From positions 16,323,808 to 16,387,807 of the forward strand of contig JABBOT010000011.1 of assembly GCA_016165875.1 (NCBI GenBank): a DNA stretch of 64,000 bases, written 5' to 3'. This stretch comes from Acanthopleura granulata. Lineage: Eukaryota > Mollusca > Polyplacophora > Chitonida > Chitonidae. A model generated the notes under the pieces. The model saw nothing but the letters and a program-made list of their open reading frames with translations, made no database searches and was not told the DNA's origin. The translations under genes and the position numbers were made by a program. Shown one piece after another: positions 33,561 to 46,054 of the stretch (position 1 is its first letter; every line of letters begins with the position of its first letter).

Positions 33561-35839
33561 GGAGGGAAGTGGACTTCAGTTTCAGTCCTACTCTGATAAT
33601 ATTATAATAAGCTGATACTGAGCAGAAAAATGACACGTCTTATTATGGCTAATCTATGTATTCAACACTATTGTTTACATGAATGTATTTAATACTTGTC
33701 ATAAACACCTTTCTATGTTTCCGTATTGGGGGAAACTTAAAGGTCAGCAAGTTTCATGGGCTGTGTTGAAGAAACAGCCACAAGTGCTTTGCACCTGAAT
33801 ATTTTTAGACCAGCCAGCCTTCCACATGTGAAACAGTGACCAGTAGCCTACCTTTATTGAGATGTATTAGCATAACCATAGCGTCGTGGAAAGTGTGTGC
33901 ACCCGTGGTTTGTGTTTATGGGTTTCTGAAGGCAATGCGGCCCTCAGAGCCCTACCTGACGCCATACGTGACACAGATATCCGTCAATCTGACGCAATCT
34001 GAGGTGTATAACCAGGTGTACCCAGTCTGGACGTATTCCTACCTGGTGGCTTTGATACCCACCTTTTTGCTGACAGACTTGCTACGCTACAAACTTGTCA
34101 TCATCTTCGAGGCATGCTGCTACATAGGCACATGGATCATGCTCCTGTTTGGACACGGTTTTCTCACAATGCAGTTGATGGAGTTCATTTACGGTTTCTG
34201 CACGGCGACAGAGATCGCTTATTATTTTTACATTTATGCCATGGTGGATTCGCAGCACTACCAAAGAGTTGCAGGGTATACCAGTAGTGCAATAATAATG
34301 GGAAAATTCATTGCAGCTGTGCTGGGCCAGCTCTTGATATCCTTCAAAATCACAGACTTGTATAGCCATAACTTTATTTCCTTGTCCAGTGTGTCTCTCT
34401 CGCTTATTGCAGCTCTTTGCCTTCCACCAGTGCAGCGGTCAGTCTACTTCCACCACAGAGAGAGAGACACGCGAGAATTAAGAAGCGCTGACCAAATTCG
34501 GCAAAGTCAAGACGGAGAGGTCAACCCGTCTTACACAGCCTTTCCAGAAAGCAGATCAGACTTGCCTAATAATCCAGTAAGCTTGAGCCAGAACGGGGAA
34601 GTTAGTGCCCGATCCAGAACACCAACCAGTGGCATGGGATCTCTATCCAGTCTGCAAGGTGATGGAGGACGGGGCAGTTACCTCCCCTTTCCACTAAACG
34701 TTGATGTTGATACAAGCTCCCTTGCCTGGTCTTTGCAAAGCGACCAGTATTCCCAGAATTCCTTTATATCAGTTGCCATAGACGGGCCACCAGAGAGCAT
34801 GAAAACATCCCGGGATGATCAAGATAATCTACTGAAGGACAAACTGTCATGCTGTGAGAAATTCAAGGAGGTAATTCTGTCCCTGTGGAGAGACTTCCGC
34901 TCAATTTACTTCTGAAAAATTCTCCTGGCTTGGTCGATATGGTGGGCAATTGCATCCTGTGGGAATTTCCAAGTGGGAAACTACGTCCAGAATTTGTGGG
35001 CGGCAGTCGATCCTCATCGAGCTAATCCAAAGAAATACAACGGTGCTATAGAGGCGGCAGCCACGCTGTTAGGTAATTATCTCACAGGAGTGCATATTCG
35101 ATTCATTTAATCTCGGGCTGTCAGTTTTATTTATTACAACAGTTAAGTCACAAAGAAAGTAATTGAACCATAGACTTACACATGTAACTAGATCTGAAAA
35201 ATCAGTGTGGTGGTACTAATTTTTATGATCTCTTTATCAAAAAAAGTGCAGTTAAATGTATAGAGTGAAAGGTAGGCTTTATGGGTCATATTATAGTGTA
35301 ATACTTTGGCATATTGCAAATACATATACATGTAGAGTATCATGATTTTATTCCACCGTAATTGATTATTGTCTGTAATGTGAGATTACTTGTTTCATAG
35401 GTTTAGTTACACGTAGATGTACAACTGCTTAGTATTAACAGGGGTGTGTACATGCATATCCATGAATAGATTTTACATAGAGGCAATTAACATGAAGAAA
35501 ATAAAGAACAACCTTTACACCCTTATACCAGACTATGGGCCATAAAGCCCATTTAACAATACAAACAATTAACTACAGCCATCAGAGTTTTCTCAGAAAA
35601 ATATTTTGGGAAGAAATTAAAATAAGTGCATATATTTTAAATACATGTACACATTTGTATGTTCCTTCTGATGGCACTTACTCTTTTGTCATGTTTCTGT
35701 TTTCCACTCCTGTAAAGTGATAGCCTTATAAAATATGCTGTTGTCCTTTAACAGTTTCCCATATAAATTGAGTTCTTTGAATTTCATTATTTCTTGATCA
35801 TTCCATAAAGTACAATACAAGAAAACCAAATAGAACAAA

Positions 35840-36000
35840 TAAATAAACAAATAAATAAATAAATTTATTTACTCGACCTTAAGTGTCTATAATATGGACT
35901 CAAGAATATTTCACTTATACGACGACAGCCAGCATTATGGTGGGAGGAAACCAGGCAGAGGCCTGAGGAAGCCCACAACCATCCACAGGTTGCTGGCATA
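35840..36000 (-). mobile_element. SINE fragment, copy B partner of 1140
   Basis: Same blocks as at 1140-1305, here with the better preserved 'ttatacgacgacagccagca'. Confidence 0.7.
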
Positions 36001-36529
36001 AATGAGTACATGTACAATGCATGTAATGGTTGTGCAAAGTCAGGGGTGGTGAAAAAAAAAACTCTGCATTTTGATTGTGTATTTACTGTGCAAACAGAAA
36101 TTGAACGTACCTGTAACTGAACTAGGTTTTAAAACTGGATTTTAACAGTGATTGTGTTGGTCAGGGAGAATAAATGGCCGTTGATTTTTACACCACCGAC
36201 CCGATATCACAGGCACTGAGAGCAGTTTGTGTCTGATTTCATTTTACAGGAGCGTTGTCATCACTCTTTATCGGCCTGATCCCAACCAACCGGACAGCAT
36301 ATGGAGAACTGCTACTGGGAACGATATCCCTGATGAACTGTGCAGTGCTGGTCGTCATGGCCTATACCACTGACATCTGGGTGGCCTACTGTCTGTATGT
36401 GTTCTTCAGAGCGGCGTATCAAATGGTGATAATAGTGGCCACGTGAGTATTCATGCTCTGAATCATAAATGCATACATGTATACATGTACGTTAGATACC
36501 CCAGGCACTTCTACTTTTTACCTGACACC

Positions 36530-36995
36530 TGACAAGAAGTCCCAGCATAGTACTGGAGAAGTCCCAGTGCATCAGGTGTGGTGCTGGAAAAATCCTAGTG
36601 CACCAGGTATGACACTGGAGAGGTCCTAGTGGACCAGGCATGGCACTGGAAAGGTTCCCATGCGTCAAACATGGTACTCGAGAAGTCAAAGCTCACCAGG
36701 TATGACACTGGAGAAATCCTAGCACACCAGACATGGTACTGGAGAAGTCCTAGTGCATCAATCATGGTAATAGAGAAGTCCAGTGCACCATACCTGATAC
36801 TGGAGAAGTCCAAGTGCACAGGACAAAGCACTGGAGAAGGCATAGTGCACCAGGCATGGTACTGGAGAAGTCCCAGTGCACTGGGCATGGCACTGGCGGT
36901 CATAGTTCACCAATCATGGTACCGGAGAAGTTGTAGTGCACCAGGCACCAAACATGTTTGAGAAGTCACCAGTGCATCAGGCATGGTAACAGAGA
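36530..36995 (+). repeat. 31-bp minisatellite, copy B
   Basis: About 14 units of the array seen at 1840-2366. Two units present in A are missing, and the last unit is altered (caaacatgtttgagaagtca). Confidence 0.95.
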
Positions 36996-37007
36996 AATCC
37001 GATCTTT

Positions 37008-37140
37008 GATATATTTATTTGATTGTTGTTTTACACTGTACTCAGGAGTATTTCAACTCGACGACAGCCAACATCATGGTGGGAGGAAACTGGATGGAGC
37101 CTAGGGAAAACCCAAAACCATCTGCAAGTTGCTGATACTT
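37008..37140 (-). mobile_element. SINE fragment, copy B partner of 2375
   Basis: Matches 2375-2510 with few substitutions. Confidence 0.6.
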
Positions 37141-39304
37141 CTGACTTTGATGTGACTTTCTTCATTAGCTTTCAGATAGCCCGTTAACTGGAGGCTCAAA
37201 GATTTTGTCTTGTTTTTGGCTTTAACACATTTATAGCTTTGCTACTGGAAACCCTCCTGACTGTCATTGTGGTAGACAAGAGAGTAAACATGGTAAAAAC
37301 TGGGCCATGTATACTCCCCATGCATGTGATGCTATAAAACCTGTAAGAAAGCTCTTCCCCTTGACAACCATGCCACAACACAGGTATGTAAGCTCCTCCC
37401 TTTGATAACTGCTTAGGATAAACAGTGGTATATATACTCCCCTTGAGAACCGTGCCATGACAGAGGTATGAAAACTCCTCCCCTTAACAACCATTCAATA
37501 ACAGAGATATATGTAAGCTCCTCCTCTAAACAACCATTCCATAACCCAGTTATGTACATGATGTACACTCCTGTGGTTAACAAAGGCCAGAGATATGTAA
37601 GCACTTTTTGACTACTCCTGAAGCCAACTATGTGCATCATTAGGATGGTCCATAAAAGCCATCATTCAATCAAAACATTTGATTGTGTCTATTTTTGGTG
37701 AAAAAGAATCTAAGAAATTCAGTAAAGCTATTTTCATGTGCAATTTATAATCGCCTTTTCACTCACCCTGACTTCATTTTTACGACGTCTTTCTTTTTAA
37801 CTGAGGGGTGATTTTTAAGCTGTTGCCTTCCAGATCATATCCACCGTCCCATATCGGCTATAAAGAAATAACTATAATGTTCTCATGGTCGTTTTTGAAA
37901 ACTTAAAGCAATGAATACCTTGACATGGTCCAGGAGTGTGCTATGCCACCATTTCAATGAAGTGTGTTTGTAAGTCATGTTAGCTGTGAGCTGACTGTAA
38001 ACCATGTGCAGTTAGTTGCTGCAACAATCAGGATGCTTGTTGAAATCCAGCCCGCGTTGCTTGGGCTGCAGCTTTAAGTCAGGAGGTTTTGAAAAGTTGA
38101 TAGTTCACTCTGGATGATCCTTTTTCTTCGACCAATAAACCTGACGGCTATGAAGAAATAATTCTTGTTCCCGTTGTTAAACAACAATCAATAAGTCAAT
38201 CATTCAATATTTTATAATTTCCTGTTATTGCAGTTTGCCGTAAATGGCGATTATTTTGGTGTGATGGGACTTGTGTTCTTCATCGCCGCAGTCGTGAACT
38301 TGTCAAGGAGAGGCTGTGTGAGCTGTCGAATGGAAGAAGTACCAGCAGTAGAACGCGTGGGAGCGTCAACGGAAAACACATCAAACTACTGTTATGAACC
38401 CAAGACAATGAGCCGTGTTTCTTGTAGCTTCTTTTTTTATTTTTATTTTTATCTTTTGTGTAAATCTATGACAATTAGCCGAGTTTCCTTGATGAAAGTG
38501 TAATGTGGTACTTTTTCTTGCGATGTAGACACTGGCTTCCGAGTCGACCATTCCTTCGGTTTTGGTTATGTTTATCTGATACATTCCTCTTGCCCCGAGA
38601 GGCCAACATACACTGAACCAACTGTGCTCACCTCCGATTTTGGCATTACGAATATTCACAGCGCCATATCATAGACTTCAAGCATTACAGTTTTATGACT
38701 ACAAGTACATGGTGTATAAAGTGTTCGTATTCTGCGCAGTGGCAAGCGGAAGTGGCATAAGGAAGGGTAGGGGGAGGTCGGGGATATATATTTTGGGCTC
38801 ATCTATAGGCACGAGCATTTGTCGTTTTCTTTCTCTTCACTGAAAGTTTTGATGCTATTATCCAAACTTTCAGTCTGTGATAATATTTGAGAGTCAGAGA
38901 TGAAGGGTGTTTTGATCAGGTGACACAGAGTGAACAGTTATGATGTATTGGACAGAAACACATGTATATCTGTATTGAAAGGGGTAATGACTCTAATAGA
39001 AAAAAATCAGTTGTACGTTTTGGCATCCACCGTGTCAACATTCATTTCACTCTTGGCCGTTATAAACTAATCCAGTATTAGTTTACATAGTTTTGTGTTG
39101 CCTGTTATACTTTCATATATTTTTTTTAAAATCCCAAACCTACCACAGTATACTGTACACTATGAAACACCGTCCATGTTCGCGTGTTATTTGATACTTA
39201 GTGCTAAATACACAAGAATTCAGGACTGTGTACGTATATAATTTGTTTTATATGCATGTGATATATACTGGATGAATCCATTTAATTCATTGATCAGTGT
39301 ACTT

Positions 39305-39310
39305 AATAAA
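39305..39310 (+). terminator. Candidate poly(A) signal, transporter B
   Basis: AATAAA at the position equivalent to 4735 in copy A. Confidence 0.35.
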
Positions 39311-39518
39311 ACCTTTATGATTGTACTTCCATGCAAGTTGTCAAAATCGGCTGAATCATGCATAACGTTAATGACCAACAATGACTAGTTTATGCTGTCC
39401 CGTTTTATGTATGTCTTTTTGTACATTCATTGTTTTTTAAAAAAAAAAATATGTATTTGAATTGTACAATTTATGTATCCATACACATTGTACAAGCACA
39501 TGTATTACGCTTGTACAG

Positions 39519-39770
39519 CTTGGCCTTCTTGGTTTAGTTGGTTAGCACGCTAGCGCAGTGCATTGACCTAGGTGCCTCTCACTAATGCGATGGCTTTGAG
39601 TTTCATCTCATGCTGACTTCCTCTCCGGCCGTACGTGGCAAGGTCTGGCGGCAATCTGCGAGGTTTTTACCCGTTCACTGCCTGGTTTGCTCCCACCCTG
39701 ATGCTGACCGCGATCGTATTATTGAAATATTCTTGAGTATGGCCTAAAACACAAGTGAAATCAAATAAAT
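39519..39770 (+). mobile_element. Full-length SINE, copy B partner of 4951
   Basis: More complete than in A: keeps 'tccggccgtacgtggcaagg' between head and tail. Confidence 0.85.
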
Positions 39771-42700
39771 ATACCATTTTGTTATATTGTCAGCATTTTG
39801 TCGTTTTAATAATAATAATATATGATGATCTTTGTATATGCACTCAGGATTGCATTAATTGAACAACTATGAGGACAGTTTTCATCTTTTCTTGATGTCC
39901 AAATTGAAAGATACGTGAAAAACCTGAATGTTGCAGTTCAGCGAATATTTTGCCCTTAAATTCAAAGAAATAAAGCATACTGAGGTATTATGTATGTTTA
40001 TAACCAGCAGTGGTGGAATGGTGATGATTTTGTTGTTGTTTTTGACATTGTTTGTTATTTTGTTTCTCCTATGCGCCTCGTCATTTTATATTTTGTACAT
40101 TTTAAAATGTACTGATCAGTAAGTGTTCACTATTTGTTGTGTGCTGTTTAACCTATGTATGAAGTCAAGTTTTGCAGCAAACGTATAAAGAAATAGATAA
40201 ATACCGTATGTTTCCTGCGTGGGCTGTATCGGTCCTTGCCTCCTAGCCTTTTAAAATACAAAATTACGGTCAACAGAACCGTAGGTAATATCCCAACAAT
40301 TTACAAAAAAGTAAATAAATAAATAAATAACGATAATGCCGACGGTTAAATGACGACCATTGTAAGCGCACGCTCAGTTATTTGTACACCAATATACACT
40401 GTGGTAATGGCCAGATGCTTGTACTTGCCGAACATGCACAAATCAACGAATAAATAATCATGAATTTAGCACAATATTTAACAAAGTACTTTAGAAGCAT
40501 CCACAATGTTCAACTACAACGTGTTACTTACGTTTCAAATGGGTACCGTAACTTCTCGAGTGACCTTTGCAGCTTTTTGTCGGAATTCCACTGTCACTGC
40601 CGGTTAATTTCACCATAATGCTGGAAGCCGTCTTATAAGTGTAATATTCTTGATTATGGCGTATAACACCAATCCAATAAATAAATCAATCAGTGTCACA
40701 TTGCCAGTAAGGTCGCGGGTCAAAACTAGTTCTCCCTAAGTGGACACCTACTCTGGGTGGCTAGAATGCTGCTCTTTCTGCTGATCCCTGAAGTCTGGCG
40801 GTTTGTCTGGTACCATGGGAAGGGCAGTGGTTTCCACCCGACTCTCAAGACGGTAAACTGTAAATTTCGATGTTTAACTTATAAACACTTTTGTGCATCA
40901 GATATGAAATACTAGTGGGATTATAGCATTATAGTATAGGCTTATATACATGTTTTAGACACTTATGTTGAATACATAAATATAGGTGTATATTTAAATA
41001 AACACGCTTGTTTGAAGTTTCATCGCCCATTATATGCCTTGGGCGTTGGTCATTTTACGGGGTACAGAATCTCCCAGCCACCTCAGTGCCACCATGCACA
41101 TGAATGCTCGTGGATTTTCCCCGGGCTCTGCCGGGTTTCGTCCCACCATAATGCTGGCCGCCGTCGTATGAGCGAAATATTTTTTAGTACGACGTAAAGC
41201 TATTTACGAATTAAATAGATAAATAGGAATGAAATCTTGCTGAATATCAGTTTGCAAAATATTGTTCTGTTCATATACAATTAGCTGTTATTACTTTATG
41301 TTGCTTCCATCAGTATTACCGTGCTCGGTGATTCTTCTTCGGGGCATATAAAAACCGGAGAGAAGCAGCGAACAGTTTTCAGTGATACGGGGAAGGCTTG
41401 TACCCATATTCCAGGCATGACGTTCAAAATTCAAACTGGCGTAGTCCATGGGTAATTTCCTGGTCGAATAGACTGGCGCTCATATCAAGTTAACTTTAAA
41501 ATTGTGTGCAAATATACATAAAACCTGTAGGTGGTCCAGTGCAGGAAATAAAGGATAGTGATAGTAGAAATCCCTGAGGTGGAACGGCCGAATAAAAGTC
41601 ATTCGCTTTCGATTTGTTGACCTCACAACCTTTACACAATTGACTCTAAGGTGTAAAAGACTGCAAAGGTGTAAGCAGGACGACTGACGAACGGAATGGA
41701 ATGTCGAAGGTTCAATATCAGCTCACCTAGCTACGACGACACATTAAGATATGTATGTATATTGATATATGTCAAATAAGTTCAGTATAGCGTTTGAGTC
41801 TACACCTGTAGAAGTGTGTGTTTTGACATACTCTGGAGGCAGGCGTGGTTTGATTATATAATTTAGGACAAGGAGAAATCTGACATACAGGTATGTGAAC
41901 AACTGTTTGCCTGTATGACAAAACAGTTATGTTTGTATAGTAATGTATTTCTTTCTTTATTTTTTTATTTATTTGATCGGTGTTTTAAGCCATAAGTAGA
42001 GAGAGTATTTTCACTTATATGACGCGGCCAGCATTATGGTGTAGGGAAACCGGACAGAACCCACGACCATCCGCAGGTTGAAGGGCAGGCCTTCCGTACG
42101 GCGGGAAATGAAGCCAGCATGAGCTTTGACCGCATTGGTGGGAGACTGCGGAGTCATTGCGCTGTGCTAGTGCGCTAACTCACTGAGCAACAGAACCCCT
42201 GAACAGTGATGTGAATGACAACAGCACAGAAAGCAAATGCCAGAACAGCAACGGCAGTGTGGCAGTCGGGAAATGGTGGCACGTTACCCATAACTAACTA
42301 TATCCCGTGGGACTTATTTACTTATTTTACTGATGTTTAACGCCATAAGCATCACTGTTTCACTCATGCCGTTGCGGAAGATATTTCTTTAGCATGGAGG
42401 AAACAGGATCTTTGGCAAGTTACTGGGCTGTTGAACTTTCCCACCTGTTAATTACCGATAAGCCCACTTATACGCCATCTTGGTGAAGACAAAACATCTT
42501 AAATAAATACTGGCATCTCTACATTCATATTTGTGATTTATAGAGGAATATATTTAAATACATCTATCTTGAGGGGAGTATTTTCCTTGAATGTTTCAGT
42601 CTACATGAGGAACATGTCCAAGCTTCAGCATTTAAAGCTACCGGAGGGCTATGTGTCGATAAAATGGTTATATAAATACACTGCTATACTAGTCTATACT

Positions 42701-44366
42701 AGTCTATACGCCATCTTGGTGAAGACAAAACATCTTGGTGCGCGAAAGGTCACACGCCATTTGTCGACCGTCACCAAGGCCTCACACACAGTAGAAGTGG
42801 ATGAATCCACAAAATACCCCTTGGGATACGGGCCTATAAAAGCCTAAATGTAACAGCCAAGTCGTCATGTTATGATCATAAATATAGGTACCAGTAATTT
42901 ACCAGTATCTTGAAGCTGGCTCTTCCTTTCCGGCCGTACGTGGGAAGGTCTGCCAGCAACTTGCGGATGATCGCGGGTTTCAAGCGGGCTCTGTCCGGTT
43001 TCCTCCCACCATAATGCCGGCCGCCGTCGTATAAGTGAAATATTCTTAAAACCAATCAGATAAATAAAAATATAAATAAATACTGGCATCTCTACATTCA
43101 TATTTGTGATTTATAGAGGAATATATTTAAATACCTCTATCTTGAGGGGAGTATTTTCCTTGAATGTTTCAGTCTATATGAGGAACATCTCCAAGGTTCA
43201 GCATTTAAGCTACCGGAGCGCTATGTGTCGATAAAATGGCTATATAAATACACTGCTATACTAGTCTATACTAGTCTATACGCCATCTTGGTGAAGACAA
43301 AACATCTTGGTGCGCGAAAGGTCACACGCCATTTGTCGACCGTCACCAAGGCCTCACACACAGTAGAAGTGGATGAATCCACAAAATACCCCTTGGGATA
43401 CGGGCCTATAAAAGCCTAAATGTAACAGCCAAGTCGTCATGTTATGATCATAAATATAGGTACCAGTAATTTACCAGTATCTTGAAGCTGGCTCTTCCTT
43501 TCCGGCCGTACGTGGGAAGGTCTGCCAGCAACTTGCGGATGATCGCGGGTTTCAAGCGGGCTCTGTCCGGTTTCCTCCCACCATAATGCCGGCCGCCGTC
43601 GTATAAGTGAAATATTCTTAAAACCAATCAGATAAATAAAAATATAAATAAATACTGGCATCTCTACATTCATATTTGTGATTTATAGAGGAATATATTT
43701 AAATACATCTATCTTGAGGGGAGTATTTTCCTTGAATGTTTCAGTCTATATGAGGAACATGTCAAGCTTCAGCATTTAAGCTACCGGAGGGCTATGTGTC
43801 GATAAAATGGTTATATAAATACACTGCTGTACTAGTCTACGCTTTACTTCTGTGAGCAAACTAATTAATCTGTAACTACCGTGTTTGACTTTCATTGTGA
43901 ATCGAGCCATTGCTTCGTTAGTTTTAAATTTGTTCCATGTTCACTACCACAAAAATACCCTACATTTGTGCAATACATGTTCGAGCGAGGATAATGTTAT
44001 TTATTATATACAAATATCTTTATTAAGTTATTTATATATTTCTTTGCTGATCTCGCAGTACTCAAGAATATTTCACAAGTCTAGGCGGTCAGGGCAGAGC
44101 AGTGAGATATCTACAGCACCTCTCCGGGTGTCAGATTAATACTCTGACTTCAAGCTGCAACCAAACTAACAACATCCGGCTTTGAGCCGCCGACCACCTG
44201 CATTGTTCAAGGACTACTAGAGTTTTGTCGCAGCTAACAGGTTGGATCACACCCTTCATAACCTAAACGTGTTACCATTGTTAGGTTTCAGTCAGTGCTT
44301 CTCCAACAAGAGGACAGGAATCCACAGCGATAAAAACCCAAACAGTAAACCAAAACATTATCCAAG
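39771..44366. other. SINE-rich spacer, copy B
   Basis: Partner of 5191-9322. SINE pieces at about 40590-40685 (+), 41075-41212 (+), 41962-42198 (-, near full length) and 42309-42440 (-, degenerate) match those of copy A. The ~350-bp segment 6788-7137 of A is absent here. No gene recognised. Confidence 0.65.
42473..43840 (+). repeat. Tandem triplication of a 572-bp unit, copy B only
   Basis: Units start with 'cgccatcttggtgaagacaa' at 42473, 42709 and 43281. The second and third are 572 bp apart and almost identical, each holding a + strand SINE 3' half (42924-43075, 43496-43647). The first lacks about 336 bp including the SINE. Junctions carry the short duplication 'ctatactagtctatactag'. Copy A has one unit (8240-8830). 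Confidence 0.95.
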
Positions 44367-46052
44367 ATGGACAACGAGGCGGTTGAGAAAGCTCTTGACA
44401 GTTCCAAGTCCTTGATCCGCCGTCAGTTGGTCCTGTCACCTACAGTCTTAGATCTGCTGAGAGCCGAGGACGTTATCTCGGAAACTACCAGAAGAAATAT
44501 GGAGGTATACAGGATGATATGGTTTGCTTTTTTGAAGAAAGCAGATTGTTAGAAAGTTGCTTCATTGTTAGAAGGTCTTCGTGGCTCGGTGGGTTAGGGC
44601 GCTGGCGCAGCGGAATGACCTAAAACCTTCTCACCGGATATTCGTGGGTTTTCGCCCGGCTCTCCACGATTTCCTCTCCCCACAATGTTGCTCATCGTCA
44701 TATAAATGAAATATTCTTCAGTACGGCGTAAAACATCAAACGATCAAACATTGTTAGAATGCCAGAAAGTTTTGGTGTGTCTATAAATATAGATATTATA
44801 CAAAACATATATACATAGAGGTTACACGGTGTTGCCATGGATATCATTCGAGTCTGTTAAATGGCAGAATCATGTGTCTCTGGCTGTAAAAACATACCTA
44901 CATATCTCCACCTCGTTTGCTTCATGCATATACCCTCTCTTTCACTTATTCGGGCTTGTGACACATTTTTTCTTTATCAAGTTACACAGAATTGTATGCT
45001 TTCTATTCGTTGACTCCGTATTTCTTTGATATAATCGTGGTAAATGGAGAAAACTGTCCATGTACAAACGTTTGAAATAACCAGTGTTTACATGTGCTTG
45101 TGTCAAATGTCTGAAAGTGTCTGGAACGAACTCATGGCATTGCCTCGTTGTATATAGCTAACGAATATTCCGTTCCGTTACGAGTGTATCGTAATAAAAA
45201 GGCCGAAATCCCAACTACCGTGATATCATTGAACGAGAAAAAATGACTCCATATATAAGACATCAATGCATATATTGTGAGGGTACACGGTGTACGAGGT
45301 ACTAAAATCAAGTTATATAGAGTTACACTTAAACGTATCGCAGATATTCTTTTATATTAAAGAAATTGGCCACTTCGGACCAAGTTACACATCTCATCGG
45401 CATTTTGAGGAAAAGAGGCTCAAGCACTTTCAAACGATTTCTGGAAGTTTTAATGAAGACATTTCACAGCAGTCTAGCCGAGAAACTTGTGTTGTGCGAC
45501 CCAGTTTGTTTTTCGGATGTACTTAAGAGCGACACAGAGCCGTGTTATGACCACTGTGACAGAACATACAGTGGCCATCCCACAGATGCTTACTATCAGC
45601 CATATGTCAAGCGCGACGCCACGCCAGAAGTCCGAGCGCGTGTTCCTATCGAAACAGAGAAACGAGACCCCGTGAAAGATGATCTGGAAACCCCGGACGA
45701 ATCATCGTTACCGAAATTTGACGTCGAACACGGAGAGATTATCAACGATGCCGAGGACGAATTATTAAGGTTAAGAACGTACTTTGAGCACCAACAATCG
45801 GATAGCGAACGGGTTTTGAACGCACTAAAACAAGAAGAGGTGGTGATCAGAGAGCTCCTGGAGCAAAACCTGAAGGAGCAGGAACAGTTTCGACAAAACA
45901 GAGGTACACTGGAAGAAATTAACCGTCGGGTATCGGAGATTTCCAGTCTTACGGGTTATTTAGCCGACGCTGTACCGCGACTCTCCGTTAGTAACTTTAG
46001 ACTGTCCACCCTCAACAGTTTGCCATGGACTGCCGGGAAGACGGAGTATTAG
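44367..46052 (+). CDS. CARD and coiled-coil adaptor-like protein, copy B (intact)
   Basis: Exon 1 44367-44504 (46 codons, donor gtatac); exon 2 45363-46052, joined in phase 0; 275 aa. Residues 1-~88 have the pattern of a CARD: SLIRRQLVLSPTVLDLLRAE, then ISETTRRNME, LIGILRKRGSSTFKRFLEVL and FHSSLAEKL. An intron inside the CARD is common in this family. The middle is polar and unstructured; residues ~175-240 are a charged coiled-coil (LRLRTYFEHQQSDSERVLNA, ELLEQNLKEQEQFRQNRG). CARDs pair homotypically in apoptosis and innate signalling (BCL10, RAIDD and CARD9 are known examples); no closer assignment is justified. The acceptor is ttaaag, weaker than copy A's ttacag. A SINE sits in the intron. 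Confidence 0.75.
44572..44755 (+). mobile_element. SINE in the CARD-gene intron, copy B
   Basis: Partner of 9530-9710: 'gtggctcggtgggttagggc', 'ataaatgaaatattcttcag', 'tacggcgtaaaacatcaaac'. Confidence 0.75.
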
Positions 46053-46054
46053 CG

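Larger units (their letters stand above)
32825..38503 (+). pseudogene. SLC19-family transporter, copy B, disabled in its C-terminal half
   Basis: Exons: 32825-32908 (ATG after acceptor gattgcag, 28 codons, donor gtaagt; tentative), 33809-35072, 36250-36442, 37169-37284 (3' end lost), 38234-38503. The large exon shows the family N-terminus: VCVYGFLKAMRPSEPYLTPY, YLVALIPTFLLTDLL, YAMVDSQHYQRVAGYTSSA and about six membrane segments, then the long polar loop. TGA 34913-34915 (RSIYF-stop) replaces the CGA seen in copy A just before TM7. A second stop (TAA) sits in exon 4 where A has RYLEAQ, and a ~60-bp deletion removes that exon's end and donor. The normal stop is also changed (ACG GAA), extending the last frame. 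Without readthrough the product is a six-TM half carrier of about 396 aa. Confidence 0.8.
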
